Source of the DNA: Rhodoferax lithotrophicus
Lineage (GTDB): Bacteria; Pseudomonadota; Gammaproteobacteria; Burkholderiales; Burkholderiaceae_C
Reading direction: 5' to 3'
NCBI RefSeq assembly: GCF_019973615.1
Contig: NZ_AP024238.1
Location: forward strand, 1,054,001 to 1,118,000
DNA length: 64,000 nucleotides
Made by a program: the position numbers and the translations under genes. Of the stretch, positions 48,558 to 57,248 are shown in pieces. The notes under the pieces are model-generated. The model was given only the letters and a program-made list of their open reading frames with translations, had not been told where the DNA came from and made no database searches. Numbering within the stretch: the stretch's first letter is position 1; every line of letters starts with the position of its first letter.

Positions 48558-48635
48558 AGTGCATTTTAAAAGGTGGCAATTGACGCATAGGAACTCGCCG
48601 ATGGGATGGTTGGTGGATTGTCGGTTGATCCCACC

Positions 48636-48901
48636 CGGAAAACTAAATTCCAGGTGTCAATCCCCCTCCGCATGATCAAACCATCAGCAAATTTTTGTTG
48701 CCAGTCATTGCTACAAATCTAAAAGCAGCTTACGCAAGTAAATCAAGCGCTACAGCCCTAAATGGCTTGTAAATCTGTCTTCTCTTCAGGAGCTTTCTCC
48801 CGCCGCACCCAGCGCTTGACCCGCCCCATGAAGTGCTCAAAGTCATCCATCAAGGTGAACACCGACGGGATCACCAGCAGGATCAGCATGGTGGAGGCGA
48901 T
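48636..48901 (+). repeat. Duplicated 3' end of the RND pump gene with downstream repeat
   Basis: Positions 48758-48901 match 60223-60367 with only about ten differences. They encode, on the minus strand, the last 47 or so residues of the RND pump (SVFTLMDDFEHFMGRVKRW to TDLQAI-stop). The upstream 120 bp also match 60097-60222, including the dispersed repeat. Similarity stops abruptly at 48901. There is no pump gene here, so this is a gene fragment. Confidence 0.88.
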
Positions 48902-48943
48902 TGCCGTTTGCCTGCTGGGAAATAAGTTGGTTGCAGTAACGTC

Positions 48944-49183
48944 ATGGCACCTACCATTGTTCGTGACGGTCAATTTCGTCTTTTCTTTTTTTCTCGGGAG
49001 GAGACGAGCATTCATGTGTATGTTGCGCACGTTGACGGCAAAGCGAAGTTTTGGCTGACACCGCAGGTGGTTTGGGCCAACCATACGGGTCTTTCTGTTG
49101 CGCAAATTCGGCAAGCGCAAGCAGTCGTGAATGCCTATTTGAAGGAGAGACAAGATGCCTGGAACCACCACTTTGGCAGCTGA
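48944..49183 (+). CDS. DUF4160 protein
   Basis: This 79-residue protein has VRDGQFRLFFFSREETSIHV, KAKFWL and LSVAQIRQAQAVVNAYLKER, the pattern of DUF4160, a small family usually encoded with a DUF2442 partner in a putative toxin-antitoxin pair. Just downstream (49154-49250) TTLAAEVA and then, in another frame, LDTPVTTNVNGLWG look like a frameshifted partner. The function is not established. It lies 43 bp from the duplicated RND fragment. Confidence 0.7.
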   Translation: MAPTIVRDGQFRLFFFSREETSIHVYVAHVDGKAKFWLTPQVVWANHTGLSVAQIRQAQAVVNAYLKERQDAWNHHFGS

Positions 49184-49329
49184 GGTGGCTCGACACCCCG
49201 GTGACCACCAACGTTAATGGGTTATGGGGGGGAGGTTGCAATGATCTCTAAGCCACTACTGCTGGAACGGGGCTCTTGATGCCAGTCGAGCTGAAGAATC
49301 GGCGGTCTCGAAAGTCGTGGCTTGCTGGG

Positions 49330-49656
49330 TCAAGCTACCGCTGGCTGACCCAGTTCGGCAAAATTGCTGATCTTTACCACTCCGTCTGGAAAACGCGCAA
49401 CCACTTCCAATTGACCACCCATAGCTTCAATGTGGCTGCGCAAAGTGGACAAATACATGTCGGTTCGCTTTTCCATTTTGGCGATGGATGGCTGCTGAAC
49501 ATGCAGCACGTCTGCCAGCATTTTTTGGGAGAGCCCACGCGCTTGGCGCAGTTCGTTAAGAGGCATCTCAGCCAGCATGATTTGAGCCTTGGCGGCAGAG
49601 CGTGCCTGCGCCTGTGGTGGCATGCGAGCACGTAGTTCACTGAATTTATGAGCCAT
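49330..49656 (-). CDS. XRE-family antitoxin (HigA-like)
   Basis: This 108-residue protein has an XRE helix-turn-helix at about residues 33-88 (LNELRQARGLSQKMLADVL, VQQPSIAKMEKRTDMYLSTL). The helix end LRSHIEAMGGQLEVVARF is typical of HigA2-type antitoxins encoded after the toxin. It overlaps the toxin gene by 11 bp. The protein should repress its own operon. Confidence 0.85.
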   Translation of the reverse strand: MAHKFSELRARMPPQAQARSAAKAQIMLAEMPLNELRQARGLSQKMLADVLHVQQPSIAKMEKRTDMYLSTLRSHIEAMGGQLEVVARFPDGVVKISNFAELGQPAVA

Positions 49657-50014
49657 TGATCAGCCCTTCCTTTCGAAGTTGTTCAATATGTTGATCGTAG
49701 AGTTGATCGGCTACCGGTATGTGGGTGTCGTACCAGCGACCGTCACCCGTTTTGTCCCCGCCAATCAACAAAATGGCTGAGCGACGAGGATCAAATGCGT
49801 ACAGCGTGCGTAACGGTTTTCCACCCTGTTGAGTGCGCAGCTCGCGCATGTGTTGATGTCTCGATCCGTTGATGCCGCTACTGTGTGGAAAGCCAAGCGC
49901 TGGCCCCCGAGCCTCAAGCAATCGCACGCTCGAATCAAGCGCTTCCTGCTCATCTTCTGACAGGCTCGCCCACCAGTCACCGAACTCATCTGTGTATTCA
50001 ACGTCCCAAGTCAT
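49646..50014 (-). CDS. HigB-family toxin
   Basis: This 122-residue protein has YTDEFGDWWASLSEDEQEAL and MRELRTQQGGKPLRTLYAFD and then AILLIGGDKTGDGRWY, the pattern of the RelE-like HigB2 (phage-derived Gp49-like) mRNA-interferase toxins. The start MTWDVEYTDEF at 50014 is the family start; a GTG-type or ATG start nine codons upstream is less likely. The toxin-first order is usual for hig modules. Confidence 0.87.
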   Translation of the reverse strand: MTWDVEYTDEFGDWWASLSEDEQEALDSSVRLLEARGPALGFPHSSGINGSRHQHMRELRTQQGGKPLRTLYAFDPRRSAILLIGGDKTGDGRWYDTHIPVADQLYDQHIEQLRKEGLINGS

Positions 50015-50167
50015 TTGCGGACTATAGTCAGCCTTACACATTCCGTCAATGGAATAATTCGAAGTGTTGCAAAACCAAAAAGATGAAGCAATGTGGATTT
50101 GTATAGGCAGATTTGACAGGCCGGTTTGGATGAAGCGTCTCGAAGAGTTGGTCGGCTGAATTTTCGG

Positions 50168-50300
50168 CCCATGCCCCCGGAAAACCGAATTCCGGGTGGC
50201 AATCCCCTCAGCATGATCTAACCATCAGCAAATGATTGCATCATCTATTGCTACAAATTTAAAAGCAGCTTGCGCAAGTCAATCAAGCGCTACAGCCCAA
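50168..50300 (+). repeat. Third copy of the 130-bp composite repeat
   Basis: It runs from CCCCGGAAAACCGAATTCC to AAGCAGCTTGCGCAAGTC and CGCTACAGCCC, matching the non-coding part of the repeats at 48636-48757 and 60097-60222. It ends at the 3' side of the GNAT toxin gene. This copy has no RND sequence attached. Confidence 0.8.
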
Positions 50301-50308
50301 ATAATTCC

Positions 50309-50815
50309 TCAAATGCCAAACAGCCGTGTGAGGGCGTGACCGGGCAGCCAAAGCGTCAAGGGAGTGTCTGGAAATTCCTCAAAATTCATCAGCTTGTAGA
50401 AGCTCTGCGCAGATGCATTTTTGGCATCCACCACCACGCCGACCGAGCCAATTTCGGCGGACAGGCGGTGACAGCGGTACAGCGCATCCAGCAGCAGCAA
50501 CTTGCCCAGCCCCTTGCCCTGTTGGCTTTGGTCAACGGCCAATCGCGCCAGGCGGGCCACCGGCACCGGGTAATTCGGAAAGCGCTTGTGATGCACTGGC
50601 GGCAACTGATCCCGGCGGATGGCTGACATGGCCAGGCTGTAGTAACCCAGAATGCGATCCCCAACGCTCGCCACGTAAGTTCGGCTGATTTTGGCATCGG
50701 CATGCTGGCGGGCCAGGCGGTGCAAGTAGTCATCCAACGCACTTTCGCCGCAGGCAAAGTGCTTGCGCTCATGGTGTTTGGCCAGCAACTCAATCTGGCC
50801 GTCAAAACCCGTCAT
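50309..50815 (-). CDS. GNAT-family acetyltransferase toxin (TacT-like)
   Basis: This 168-residue protein has HFACGESALDDYLHRLARQH near the start, the acetyl-CoA loop LARLAVDQSQQGKGLGKLLL, and AQSFYKLMNFEEFPDTPLTL near the end, as in TacT-type tRNA-acetylating toxins. Translation begins at MTGFDGQ (50815), 7 bp after the antitoxin stop; an 11-codon upstream extension would overlap it. It forms a complete module with the DUF1778 protein. Confidence 0.87.
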   Translation of the reverse strand: MTGFDGQIELLAKHHERKHFACGESALDDYLHRLARQHADAKISRTYVASVGDRILGYYSLAMSAIRRDQLPPVHHKRFPNYPVPVARLARLAVDQSQQGKGLGKLLLLDALYRCHRLSAEIGSVGVVVDAKNASAQSFYKLMNFEEFPDTPLTLWLPGHALTRLFGI

Positions 50816-50822
50816 GACGTGC

Positions 50823-51119
50823 TTACTTGGCGGCTGCGCTTTGCGCACGCCAGGTCAGGTAGTCCTGAGCGGCAGCTTCGAGCTGCGGACGCGGCTTATC
50901 AGTGTTGTCCAGCGCGGCAAAAAAAGCGTTCCAGTCACGAGGTGAAAACGTCAATGTTTCGCGCTCGGCCAGTAACTGCTTGGCCCGATCCTGTGCACTG
51001 GCAATCAAAAACGCACTCAAACTCACGCCCGCTGCGCTAGCGGCGCGCACGATCAATTCCTTGATTTCAGGGGTAGTGCGCAGGTCAATGCGTTCAAGTG
51101 GGGGTGTCAAAGTTGTCAT
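50823..51119 (-). CDS. DUF1778 antitoxin (TacA-like)
   Basis: This 98-residue protein has the ribbon-helix-helix part ERIDLRTTPEIKELIVRAAS, the VSLSAFLIASAQDRAKQLLA helix, and FSPRDWNAFFAALDN as toxin-binding tail. It is encoded directly before the GNAT toxin. ATG 51119 is used; the open frame further upstream enters unrelated sequence. The remnant at 45883 is a close relative. Confidence 0.88.
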   Translation of the reverse strand: MTTLTPPLERIDLRTTPEIKELIVRAASAAGVSLSAFLIASAQDRAKQLLAERETLTFSPRDWNAFFAALDNTDKPRPQLEAAAQDYLTWRAQSAAAK

Positions 51120-51357
51120 GTCTGATCCTTTGTTTGTACGGAAAATGTACGGATAAATTCTAGTGTATTTAGCCGCCGGAGCTTTCTCTCGCTGTAACCA
51201 TGGGGAAAAGTGATCATGAACATCTAGCACTTCACCTGCCGCGTCACATAGTCGCCCGAAGATGGCGAGCACGTCGGCCTGTGCGCCGAATTTGCTTCGC
51301 TGAGTTGGTTGGCCAAAACGCCTGAGGCGGCGCTCAAGGGTATACAGAAGGCAGAAG

Positions 51358-51546
51358 GTGGTGGCCGACGTGGCGACCGACATGCAAGCCAGCGGAGAGC
51401 CCGTGCCGGTGGCGCTGGCCGAGAAAAACTATAGCGGCGAGTTCCGTGTGGGCATCCCACCGATGGTTCACCGCAATCTGGCACTGACGGCTGCCGAGCA
51501 AGGCATCAGCCTGAATCGGCTGGCGAGCGCGAAGTTGGCGGCTTGA
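51358..51546 (+). pseudogene. HicB-type antitoxin, C-terminal fragment
   Basis: The frame encodes GEFRVGIPPMVHRNLALTAA and EQGISLNRLASAKLA, the C-terminal ribbon-helix-helix of HicB proteins (RHH that binds DNA). The N-terminal RNase H-like half is missing and no HicA is adjacent. A GTG could start the fragment, but it is best seen as debris. Confidence 0.65.
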
Positions 51547-51965
51547 GCGTTGATCAAGGGGGTCAGTGGGTAGCCGGGTTGCAGCGGTTACTGACATAGG
51601 TCTGCCCGAAATGCTCACTCCATACCCGACAGTCACCCCCGCAGCCTAGACGTCAGCAATGTAACTGGATTTCAAGGAGCGCTGCACTGGCCACCGACCA
51701 GAAGCGTTACAGCATTTGACTGCCTGCGTGACTCTTCCAGACTGGGTGCGGTCAAGCGACTTCAATAGTTGAGTGACTAAAGATGCTGTCACTGGGCGTT
51801 CGATATCCAGCAATGCCGACGGCCGCTGTCCCCTTGAGATCGTTTACTCACTTCACAGCGACTCAGATCTTCGCTCGCGAACAACTGCCTTCGCCCGAGA
51901 TGATTGGCTTTGATCGGTACCCACCTGCTATGGCGCGTGCTGGCACATCGCGAGTGGAACGCGCG
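51547..51965. other. Intergenic stretch without recognised gene
   Basis: These 419 bp lie between the HicB fragment and the end of the defence operon. I see no gene; in particular no AIPR-like gene, which the MZA-type systems often carry at this end of the operon. A plus-strand frame from 51783 overlaps the DUF4420 gene and has no recognised motif. Confidence 0.5.
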
Positions 51966-52919
51966 TCAGACGAACTCGAGAATGCACCGGACATCCGTGG
52001 CATCGAGAGATGGCAGGCTGCCCACATTGATGCTGTATTTGATGCCGATAACGCCCAGCGGTGGTATGTAGTCATCAGGGAGTCGCGGAAATGATCCGGC
52101 TACCTCGAACACGTGGACATCTCGGAAATTAAATCTCAAAAGCGCACCCGTCTGCCGAAGGCCTTCGTGCCAACCGAGCTGCGCCAAGCGAGATTCGAAG
52201 ACGTCAAGCGCGTGCCCGTCTGTTCCCAGCTTTTCCCGAATTTCATCTACGCGGTCTGCGAGCGTTTCATCACCGCCCAGACTTCTCTCAAGTAGCACGC
52301 TGATGAAGAGGAGGCGCTTGCCGGCGGGGGCTCGAAGCTGATCAAGACGGGAGATTTCATGCCTTGGCTCAGACTTTGTCGTGGTTTTCACTTCCACGTG
52401 AACACCCTGTCCGACGAAGTCGTGGCGTTCGCTCTCGGGACCACTCCACAAGTGGCAGACCCGGGTGCCGAGCGTCGGAAAAAGGACATTCGAAAGCACC
52501 CAGAGTTCGCCGAACAGTCCGATCTGTTCCGTCGTGCCCAGGTCGGGTACAAGCGGACGCAGCGCTGCGCGCATGTCGTCGATGATCCGTTCGACCGAGA
52601 CCGCAGGATCACGGCCTTCGGTGCGAATTGCATAGAGGACCTTGTTAGCAACCAGCGTGAGCAGCTCTTCGTGATGACTGCGGGCGGAAACATCCATCCA
52701 CATTTGTTCACCCTCCAGGATCCGGACCTGAAGGCTCGGCAGGTCCGGAGGCAAGCTCGGCGGTGCGAGATCGATCGCCAGGAGCAGGTGCAATCGCCCG
52801 TCGCTTGAAACACTGATCAGCGCGGCTTCAAAATCGTCTGCAGCCGCTTCGTAAATATCCTCGTGAGATGGCCTCTGCTCACGCAGGCGTGTCCACCGCT
52901 CTTGCGTGATTTCAGTCAT
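51966..52919 (-). CDS. DUF4420 PD-(D/E)XK protein (MzaD-like)
   Basis: This 317-residue putative nuclease shows the family core GLFGELWVL (E138), then HDFVGQGVHVEVKTT with D167, E176 and K178, a PD-(D/E)XK-like active site. It is the last of four genes that overlap each other, here by 8 bp with the Z1 gene, so the proteins are probably made in fixed ratio. In systems of this composition it is a likely effector or DNA-cutting part, but its target is unknown. Confidence 0.8.
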   Translation of the reverse strand: MTEITQERWTRLREQRPSHEDIYEAAADDFEAALISVSSDGRLHLLLAIDLAPPSLPPDLPSLQVRILEGEQMWMDVSARSHHEELLTLVANKVLYAIRTEGRDPAVSVERIIDDMRAALRPLVPDLGTTEQIGLFGELWVLSNVLFPTLGTRVCHLWSGPESERHDFVGQGVHVEVKTTTKSEPRHEISRLDQLRAPAGKRLLFISVLLERSLGGDETLADRVDEIREKLGTDGHALDVFESRLAQLGWHEGLRQTGALLRFNFRDVHVFEVAGSFPRLPDDYIPPLGVIGIKYSINVGSLPSLDATDVRCILEFV

Positions 52920-55230
52920 GGCGAATCCCCCGGTTCACGACAAATCGTTGTTTGCCGTCCGTTGTCTGGGGCAGAGACAGAGCGAGACCCAGCACTGCCC
53001 GTGTCGGTGCGCGTAGTGGTTCGGGATCAAGGGGGTAGAGCAGGAGCAGCCCCTGCCGGGCCGGGCGCTCATCGCGCATCGCCCTTGCATTGAAGCCGGA
53101 GGCTACCCGGTAGTTTTCAGGTCCGCCATGCAGATCGACACCTTCATGACGCGGATCGATAAGGATACCGATAGACTCGTTGGCCTGCAACGAACGCCGC
53201 ACGAGACCGAAAGGCCTTCCTCCGAGAAGTACCTGCCGTTCCCGCTGCGGATTGGCCACGAACATCGTCCAGTTCACCAGCTCCCCCGCTTCAGCACGCC
53301 CCAGGATCCAGTCCGCAATCTCAGCTCCCTGAAACGCAATGCTGTTCGGGTGTCCTTCATAGCGTCGCAGAAACAGCGCGATGTCCTCTGCCGGCACATC
53401 ATGCGCGATGGCTCCGCCGTGAGCGTCCTGTGTTGGTGGATGCTGGCGCAGCAGCTCCGATGCCAGATCGACGTTCCGTTCCAGCAGCTCTCTGTCGTAC
53501 AGGGGGAACAGGATGGTCTGCGGGTTCTCGCCAGACCATGAACGAGCGTCATCCGTCTGCATCCTGCTCTTGTTCTTGCTGGTCAGAAGGAGCTTTGAAT
53601 GGACGCGCATCCGGATCGCCATCTGATCGGGTCTTCGGCCTGCCTTGTTCAGTGCTGTAATGGAGTCTCGCAGGGACTCTTCGACCAGTGCCAGCTCCAC
53701 GAACCACTGTGCGATGCCTTCGGTTGTCCATATGCGGATCAGGTCCTCATACCCCGCACGGAAGCCGTACCAACGCGCCATCTGGAGCAGGGCGTCAGCT
53801 AGGCTTGTTGTGCGCAGGAAGTAGGCGATCGTCAGGCCTTCGAGTGTCAATCCGCGTGACAGCCGATTGCCGCCAACTGCTACGAGCTGCCGTTCGGGCT
53901 TAACGTCGTACTCCAGTTCGTCACCAGTGGTGCTGTTGAGCACGACGACTTCCAGACGGGCCAAGTTCGTTACCGCATCTTCAAGAACGACCTCCTCGGC
54001 ACATGGCAGCTCGACAGTACCCAGTCCGGCCAGCGTCGACCGGAACATATGTCTGAGCACGCCGGGTTCAGCGTTCTCGTGATGGAACCAGTTGCGGATC
54101 TGATCCTTGATCGCTTCCCCGATGCGCAGCTGATCCTGCTGGAGCTGTGACACGTGTACCAGCATTGTGTGCGGCTTGCCTGACTGTCCCCGCAGCAATC
54201 TGATTGCGCCAACGAGCGCAAACGTCAGAAGGGCATCTGCCAGCGATTGGGGTAGATCAAGCGGCCCTCTGGCAACGATTGCTTCGCTTTTTTTGCGCTG
54301 CTTTGGCTTCAGCGCATTTACATCTGCAGGATCCACAGGGCGCAGCACATCGCGCCCCTGAGCACTTGTACCAAAGAGCTCCTCCGTCCCTGTGTAACCG
54401 TCCGGCCGCGGGAGCTGTACAACAAAATCCTTGGGAAAAAGGTCTTCGCCGACTTGGTTGTCGCTGGCATCTGGATCGATGAGGATGTTCGCGAACGGCG
54501 TTGCCGTGTAGGCAATGTATGTGGCGCGCGGGATTTTCCTAAGAATGTCGCGGATCAGGGCATTTGTCAGCGACGGTGAAGTGTCGTCATCCGGCGCAAT
54601 CTCCATGTCAATGCTCGGGTCGCGGCGATTTCCGCGCGTGTTGATAGATGCCTGATCGGCCTCGTCATCAATGAGAAGGACTGGTACATCTGCGAGTCGA
54701 CCTTCGAGTTTTCCGAACCACTGATTGAGTCGCTTCAGGATCGGCGTGATTTTCTTGGCGACGATCAGAACGGTGCCGGTCGATGCAAACCCGTCAGCGA
54801 CCGCCGGTTCGTGGAAATCAGTGGTTTCGTCGGTCAGAGTGATCCAGTCGACGCCAACACCGGCCAACTCTAGATCCAGCCGCCGCTGTGTCTGGTTCCG
54901 TAGGGAGTCGTGGATGCCCGAAAGCACGATGATTAGCCGGTAACCGATATCAGCCGCGCGTGCTGCCACAGCCGTGAAGTTGGCCGTCTTGCCGGACTGG
55001 ACATATCCGACTACCAGACCTCGACACTGAAATTCCGGGCGGCCTATCGGCGTAGTCTTCGAGATGATCCGAAGCGACTCTTCCGTTATCGACGCGATCT
55101 GGTGCGACTTCCACTTGGGCTGGGACCGCAAATAGGCTTCATGCCGGGACCAGTTGGTCCAGGACGTGCCGTCCGTCCACAGGGCAAGCCTGGGCCTCAG
55201 TGTGAGAGGCTGTGACAGTCTGACTTGCAT
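52912..55230 (-). CDS. Z1-domain ATPase (MzaC-like)
   Basis: This 772-residue protein has a Walker A loop GYVQSGKT at residues 75-82, a DDEADQ motif at 188-193, YTATPFANILI at 241-251 and SRGLTLEGLTIAYFLR near residue 468, the helicase-like set of the Z1 family. Z1 proteins occur with MutL/GHKL ATPases, DUF4420 and methylases in predicted defence systems. It starts by a 1-bp overlap with the GHKL gene (TGATG). No membrane segment is seen. Confidence 0.87.
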   Translation of the reverse strand: MQVRLSQPLTLRPRLALWTDGTSWTNWSRHEAYLRSQPKWKSHQIASITEESLRIISKTTPIGRPEFQCRGLVVGYVQSGKTANFTAVAARAADIGYRLIIVLSGIHDSLRNQTQRRLDLELAGVGVDWITLTDETTDFHEPAVADGFASTGTVLIVAKKITPILKRLNQWFGKLEGRLADVPVLLIDDEADQASINTRGNRRDPSIDMEIAPDDDTSPSLTNALIRDILRKIPRATYIAYTATPFANILIDPDASDNQVGEDLFPKDFVVQLPRPDGYTGTEELFGTSAQGRDVLRPVDPADVNALKPKQRKKSEAIVARGPLDLPQSLADALLTFALVGAIRLLRGQSGKPHTMLVHVSQLQQDQLRIGEAIKDQIRNWFHHENAEPGVLRHMFRSTLAGLGTVELPCAEEVVLEDAVTNLARLEVVVLNSTTGDELEYDVKPERQLVAVGGNRLSRGLTLEGLTIAYFLRTTSLADALLQMARWYGFRAGYEDLIRIWTTEGIAQWFVELALVEESLRDSITALNKAGRRPDQMAIRMRVHSKLLLTSKNKSRMQTDDARSWSGENPQTILFPLYDRELLERNVDLASELLRQHPPTQDAHGGAIAHDVPAEDIALFLRRYEGHPNSIAFQGAEIADWILGRAEAGELVNWTMFVANPQRERQVLLGGRPFGLVRRSLQANESIGILIDPRHEGVDLHGGPENYRVASGFNARAMRDERPARQGLLLLYPLDPEPLRAPTRAVLGLALSLPQTTDGKQRFVVNRGIRHD

Positions 55231-57248
55231 CAGGCCTTGTCCGTCAGCAGGTCGGGAACGCCGGCCGTCTCCAGTACACGGAGGAATTCAGAGAGGGCAG
55301 TCTTGGCATCGGCATCTTTGTCGATGAGCTGCACAAGCGCTACCAGTGCCGGCACCAGCGGCGTGACTTCGACTTCTTCTCCCTTGAATCCGGTCTTGCG
55401 CTGCCATGGCTTGGTACCGCTGCTGACGATGCGGACCGAAGTTTTGTCCTTTTTTGGCGTAGGCGTAGGAGAAGCGCCACCCACAGTAGCGCCTCCTGAA
55501 ACTGACGCTGGAGGCAAACCGCCGTCTGTAGCAGGTTTGCCTGCCGGCGAGCCCGTCTTCCCACCGTCTGCCGATGTCGGGGTGCCTTTCTCCTTTTTGT
55601 TGTATCTGAGACGGGCTGCTGCGCGAGGAGTCTTGATGAGGTCCTCAAGGGGTTTGATGATGGCAAATGGCAGACGGACTAGCTGCTTGCTGATATCCAC
55701 CTGCAGTTGCTCATCCGCCAGCCTGTCGAAGTCAATCGCGACACGAATCAGCTTTGTGTGCTCATCCTTAGCGAACAGATCCTCCCAGCCACCCCACTTG
55801 ATGAGGCGATCGAGGCGGTAGAAATACAAACCCTGAGCATCGTTGGCGCGGCCGTTCAGGCTATGGCGCTCGCGTTCGACGCGTTGCTCCAGCGGAGTCA
55901 ACGGTTTGACGTACTCATCGAACTCCGCCTCGTTTGGCGTGACATACGCACGAACGTAGAGGGCAGGCGTTTTGTCCGTTGTCGGGCTTGGTAACTCGAT
56001 GCGGTGCTGGTCATACTCCTTGGTCAACGGATGGCCCATAGGATTGTTGGCCCGCAACGTATCGTTATTCAACCGGATGACCACCTTCTCACGACCGCGC
56101 GCCTTGCCTTCAAGATACCGGTGGAAAACCAGCTCAAGGTGGGATTTGATTGCAGCAAGTTCCTGTGCGTAGGGGGAATCTGCCTTGCCCTTTGTCGGCT
56201 CCATCGCTGGGCGCATCTGCGTGAGCAGCACGGCGGTGCCCGAATCGCCAATTTCCACCGAGGAAGCATGGGCGGAAGCTACGGGGTCGGTCAGCAACGC
56301 CCAACGCCGTGTCTTCGCAAGATGATCCTTGTCCCAGGTAAGAGTCGTGACTTTGTCTCCGGCGGCCTTCGATACCACGGTGAGGCGATCTGCCTGTGAC
56401 CATGCGGCACCTTTCAGGCCGTAGCCGAACTTGCCCAAATCAGCGTCATCGTAATCGCGCTGATGTCCGATCTTCATTGCATTGCGCAAACCCAAGGGCG
56501 TCATGCCCGCGCCGTCATCGCGAATGCACATCCACCTGCCGCCCGCATTTGGATTTGGGAACGTGATGCAGATCTCCCGTGCACCATGTGAGAGGCTGTT
56601 GTCCACCAGATCGGCAACAGCGCTGGGGAGGTTGTGACCGGCACGCGCCAGGATCTTGAACAGGCCAAGCGGATCGGGGGGGACATCATCATCGTCACTG
56701 CTGCTGTCGTATTCTTGTTGTAAGGTCACGGACACTGTTTCTACCTCCTTGAATAGCTGTGGGAAATGCGTTGCCAGTACACCCTGGCTGTGTTCGCCTT
56801 CATTACCATATAACGCGATCATTGCGGACTTTCCGAGCCGTGCGCTCTCCCCGTGGCCGAGGATAGCTGCGTGGGCAGGGTGGTCAGCGGGAATGACAAC
56901 CCACGATGCTGTTGCCGGGGTTGTCGAGGCATCGACAATCATCGCGAACAGGACGTTGGGGTCGACGAAGCTGTAGTGGGGGCTCGTCGGACAGTCTCCT
57001 TCGAACCTCCAGTTTCTGTGTTGACGCTTGAGCCATGATGCAACCTCGACAACAGTGTTCTCATCTTCGAGGCGCCGACAGTTGATGGCAATGATGTCCG
57101 AGTCTTTGGCCGAAGGGAAAACCGCATCGACGACATCCCAGTCGAAGTTGATGGCGCGCTGCTTCGCTCGCTCCTTCCCCTGACGGCGGTACTCATGAAA
57201 CATGCCGAGTTCGGAATGAGTCAGAAGACGAAGGATTGTGAACTTCAC
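55230..57248 (-). CDS. MutL/GHKL-type ATPase (MzaB-like)
   Basis: This 672-residue protein has an unknown N-terminal part (1-175), an acidic spacer (SSSDDDDVPPD), then a GHKL ATPase: ADLVDNSLSHGA (D213, N217), DDGAGM (245-249) and GKFGYGLKGAA (272-282). D213 stands where MutL has its catalytic Glu. A Pro/Thr/Lys-rich linker and a helical end follow. The GTG start at 57248 overlaps the methylase stop by 4 bp (GTGA); the longer upstream frame lies inside the methylase gene. Confidence 0.85.
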   Translation of the reverse strand: MKFTILRLLTHSELGMFHEYRRQGKERAKQRAINFDWDVVDAVFPSAKDSDIIAINCRRLEDENTVVEVASWLKRQHRNWRFEGDCPTSPHYSFVDPNVLFAMIVDASTTPATASWVVIPADHPAHAAILGHGESARLGKSAMIALYGNEGEHSQGVLATHFPQLFKEVETVSVTLQQEYDSSSDDDDVPPDPLGLFKILARAGHNLPSAVADLVDNSLSHGAREICITFPNPNAGGRWMCIRDDGAGMTPLGLRNAMKIGHQRDYDDADLGKFGYGLKGAAWSQADRLTVVSKAAGDKVTTLTWDKDHLAKTRRWALLTDPVASAHASSVEIGDSGTAVLLTQMRPAMEPTKGKADSPYAQELAAIKSHLELVFHRYLEGKARGREKVVIRLNNDTLRANNPMGHPLTKEYDQHRIELPSPTTDKTPALYVRAYVTPNEAEFDEYVKPLTPLEQRVERERHSLNGRANDAQGLYFYRLDRLIKWGGWEDLFAKDEHTKLIRVAIDFDRLADEQLQVDISKQLVRLPFAIIKPLEDLIKTPRAAARLRYNKKEKGTPTSADGGKTGSPAGKPATDGGLPPASVSGGATVGGASPTPTPKKDKTSVRIVSSGTKPWQRKTGFKGEEVEVTPLVPALVALVQLIDKDADAKTALSEFLRVLETAGVPDLLTDKA

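Noticed and set aside
48758..49171. 137-codon minus-strand frame ending like the RND pump
   Set aside because: Only the C-terminal third is pump sequence from the duplicated fragment; the rest is antisense to the DUF4160 gene.
51783..52094. 103-codon plus-strand frame
   Set aside because: It overlaps the 3' end of the DUF4420 gene in antisense and has no recognised family.
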